This document shows, piece after piece, positions 63,181 to 64,000 of a stretch of DNA of 64,000 nucleotides. The position numbers and the translations under genes were made by a program. Under the pieces are notes generated by a model, which had not been told where the DNA came from, made no database searches, and worked only from the letters and a program-made list of their open reading frames with translations. This DNA comes from an uncultured Elusimicrobia bacterium (lineage in GTDB: Bacteria; Elusimicrobiota; Elusimicrobia; Elusimicrobiales; UBA9959): contig CAIRNJ010000077.1 in NCBI GenBank assembly GCA_903879915.1, forward strand, positions 1 to 64,000, read 5' to 3'. Numbering within the stretch: the first letter of the stretch is position 1; every line of letters starts with the position of its first letter.

Positions 63181-63611
63181 AAGAACCGCTGAAACTTGTC
63201 TTCACTGCCCTCGCCTTCCTGGCCCTCTGCCTGCCGGCGTTCGCGCAGGAAGCGGCCTCCACCGACACCGCGTCCGCCGCGAAAACGCAGAAAACCGCGC
63301 CCGCCGCGAAAAAACCCGCGGCTAAAAAGAAACCCGCAGCTAAAAAGAAACCGGTATCGGAATATAAGTTCAAGTCCGCTGACGGCACCCCGGCCTACAA
63401 GTTCGACAAAAGAGGGGACCCGATAGTGAAAGCGGCGAAAAAGAAAAAGACGGCCAAAGCCGCGCCCGCCTCCGGCGCCGCCGGCACGGGCGGCAAGCCG
63501 GTGCCCAAGCTGAAAAAGGTCAAATCCATAGGCGCGGAGGACAAGGCCGACGCTTCGGCGGACGCTTCGGCCGAAGCCGCGGCCGCCGCGCAGGGCGCGG
63601 CGGGGCAATAA
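63177..63611 (+). CDS. Exported Lys/Ala/Pro-rich protein
   Basis: A 144-residue protein with a signal peptide (MKEPLKLVFTALAFLALCLP, cleavage near AFAQ) and a low-complexity basic body: repeated AAKKPAAKKKPAAKKKP units at residues 45-60, then YKFKSADGTPAYKFDKRGDP, another Lys-rich stretch (KAAKKKKTAKAA) and an Ala/Asp tail. Such histone-H1-like, Lys/Ala/Pro-rich exported proteins may bind anionic polymers or DNA. No fold is recognised. Its ATGA overlap with folD and the TAATG overlap with the next gene imply coupled translation. A longer frame inside folD is rejected. Confidence 0.7.
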   Translation: MKEPLKLVFTALAFLALCLPAFAQEAASTDTASAAKTQKTAPAAKKPAAKKKPAAKKKPVSEYKFKSADGTPAYKFDKRGDPIVKAAKKKKTAKAAPASGAAGTGGKPVPKLKKVKSIGAEDKADASADASAEAAAAAQGAAGQ

Positions 63612-64000
63612 TGGCCGACCTCCTGGTAAAACTTTACGGCCTGCCGCCCTCGGCGCCGGTAATTGAAAAGCTGGCCGCGGCGGGCATAGAGATAAAGCGC
63701 GCCATCGGCCCCGAGCGCCGCGCGGTGGCCGACTGGGTGCTGGCGAAATTCTCAAAATGCTGGGCCAGCGAGACCGACTGCGCTTTCTCCCAGGCGCCGG
63801 TAACCTGCTTCGTGGCGGTGAAAGGCGGCAAACCCGTCGGGTTCGCCTGCTACGACACCACCGCCAGGGGCTTTTTCGGCCCGATCGGCGTGGACGAAGC
63901 CCAACGCGCGGGCGGGCTGGGCAAGGCGCTGCTGCTGCGCACGCTGGAAGCCATGCGCGACGCCGGCTACGGCTACGCCGTAGTAGGCTGGGCCGGCCCG
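63611..64000 (+). CDS. GNAT-family acetyltransferase (3' truncated by window)
   Basis: The first 130 residues of an acetyltransferase. The acetyl-CoA fold is seen in CFVAVKGGKPVGFACYDT, then FFGPIGVDEAQRAGGLGKAL (the acetyl-CoA pyrophosphate loop, where R/Q-x-x-G-x-G/A is written as QRAGGLGKAL), followed by LLLRTLEAMRDAGYGYAVVG. The start overlaps the preceding stop codon by one base (TAATG). The acceptor is unknown. The frame is open at the window end. Confidence 0.85.
   Translation, partial: MADLLVKLYGLPPSAPVIEKLAAAGIEIKRAIGPERRAVADWVLAKFSKCWASETDCAFSQAPVTCFVAVKGGKPVGFACYDTTARGFFGPIGVDEAQRAGGLGKALLLRTLEAMRDAGYGYAVVGWAGP

Overview
The window looks like chromosome from a Gram-negative-type (two-membrane), GC-rich bacterium. 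Signs of an outer membrane are a TolC/MacA/MacB export set, an OmpA-like lipoprotein, a CsgG-family protein and many exported proteins with Ala-x-Ala signal peptides. The type IV pilin-like gene (GFTLIELMVVVLIIGTLAV start, Cys-rich body) and the large set of lineage-specific exported repeat proteins resemble Elusimicrobiota. That assignment is an inference from gene style; no rRNA or other marker is present to prove it.

Layout. 1-8.8 kb: gyrB (5' truncated), gyrA, a DUF5989 membrane peptide, marC, proC, a chalcone-isomerase-like exported protein and proS. 8.8-11.8 kb: a CheY-like receiver and two divergent secreted metallopeptidases. 11.9-17.6 kb: a signalling operon of hybrid histidine kinase, HPt protein and a PilB/GspE-type ATPase with a receiver domain at each end. 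17.6-22.2 kb (minus): seven mutually overlapping genes panG-like, panB, panC, coaC, coaB, coaX, panD, a near-complete route from ketoisovalerate and aspartate to phosphopantetheine. 22.2-38.5 kb: an accessory region of exported proteins of unknown function, a glycosyltransferase, an FAD oxidoreductase, an esterase, an HTH regulator, zinc-ribbon proteins, a CsgG-like protein and a pilin. It is threaded by two dispersed repeat families, A (about 190-bp gene leaders with a possible 24-codon upstream reading frame) and B (about 130-bp elements carrying a TTTTGGTATTATAATAA promoter-like motif). 38.5-49 kb: mutL, a CPBP protease, a five-repeat exported protein, cydAB, a membrane protein, an EEP-family hydrolase, an alpha/beta hydrolase and an aspartic-protease-like protein. 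49-58.1 kb (minus): mutS, a tRNA-dihydrouridine synthase, two small unknown proteins, and macB, macA, tolC. 58.2-64 kb: a two-gene amine or imino-acid dehydrogenase-like module, an exported protein, folD, a Lys/Ala-rich exported protein and a GNAT acetyltransferase cut by the window edge.

The most notable signals are the kinase-HPt-(REC-PilB-REC) operon, which suggests phosphorelay control of a type IV pilus or type II secretion motor; the duplicated leader cassettes of the accessory region, one of which still carries a relic of a divergent regulator gene; the gap-free seven-gene CoA operon; and two exported proteins built of previously unfamiliar repeats. No rRNA, tRNA, CRISPR array, prophage or insertion sequence was recognised. 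Long antisense open frames are common here because of the GC-rich codon usage and were left out.
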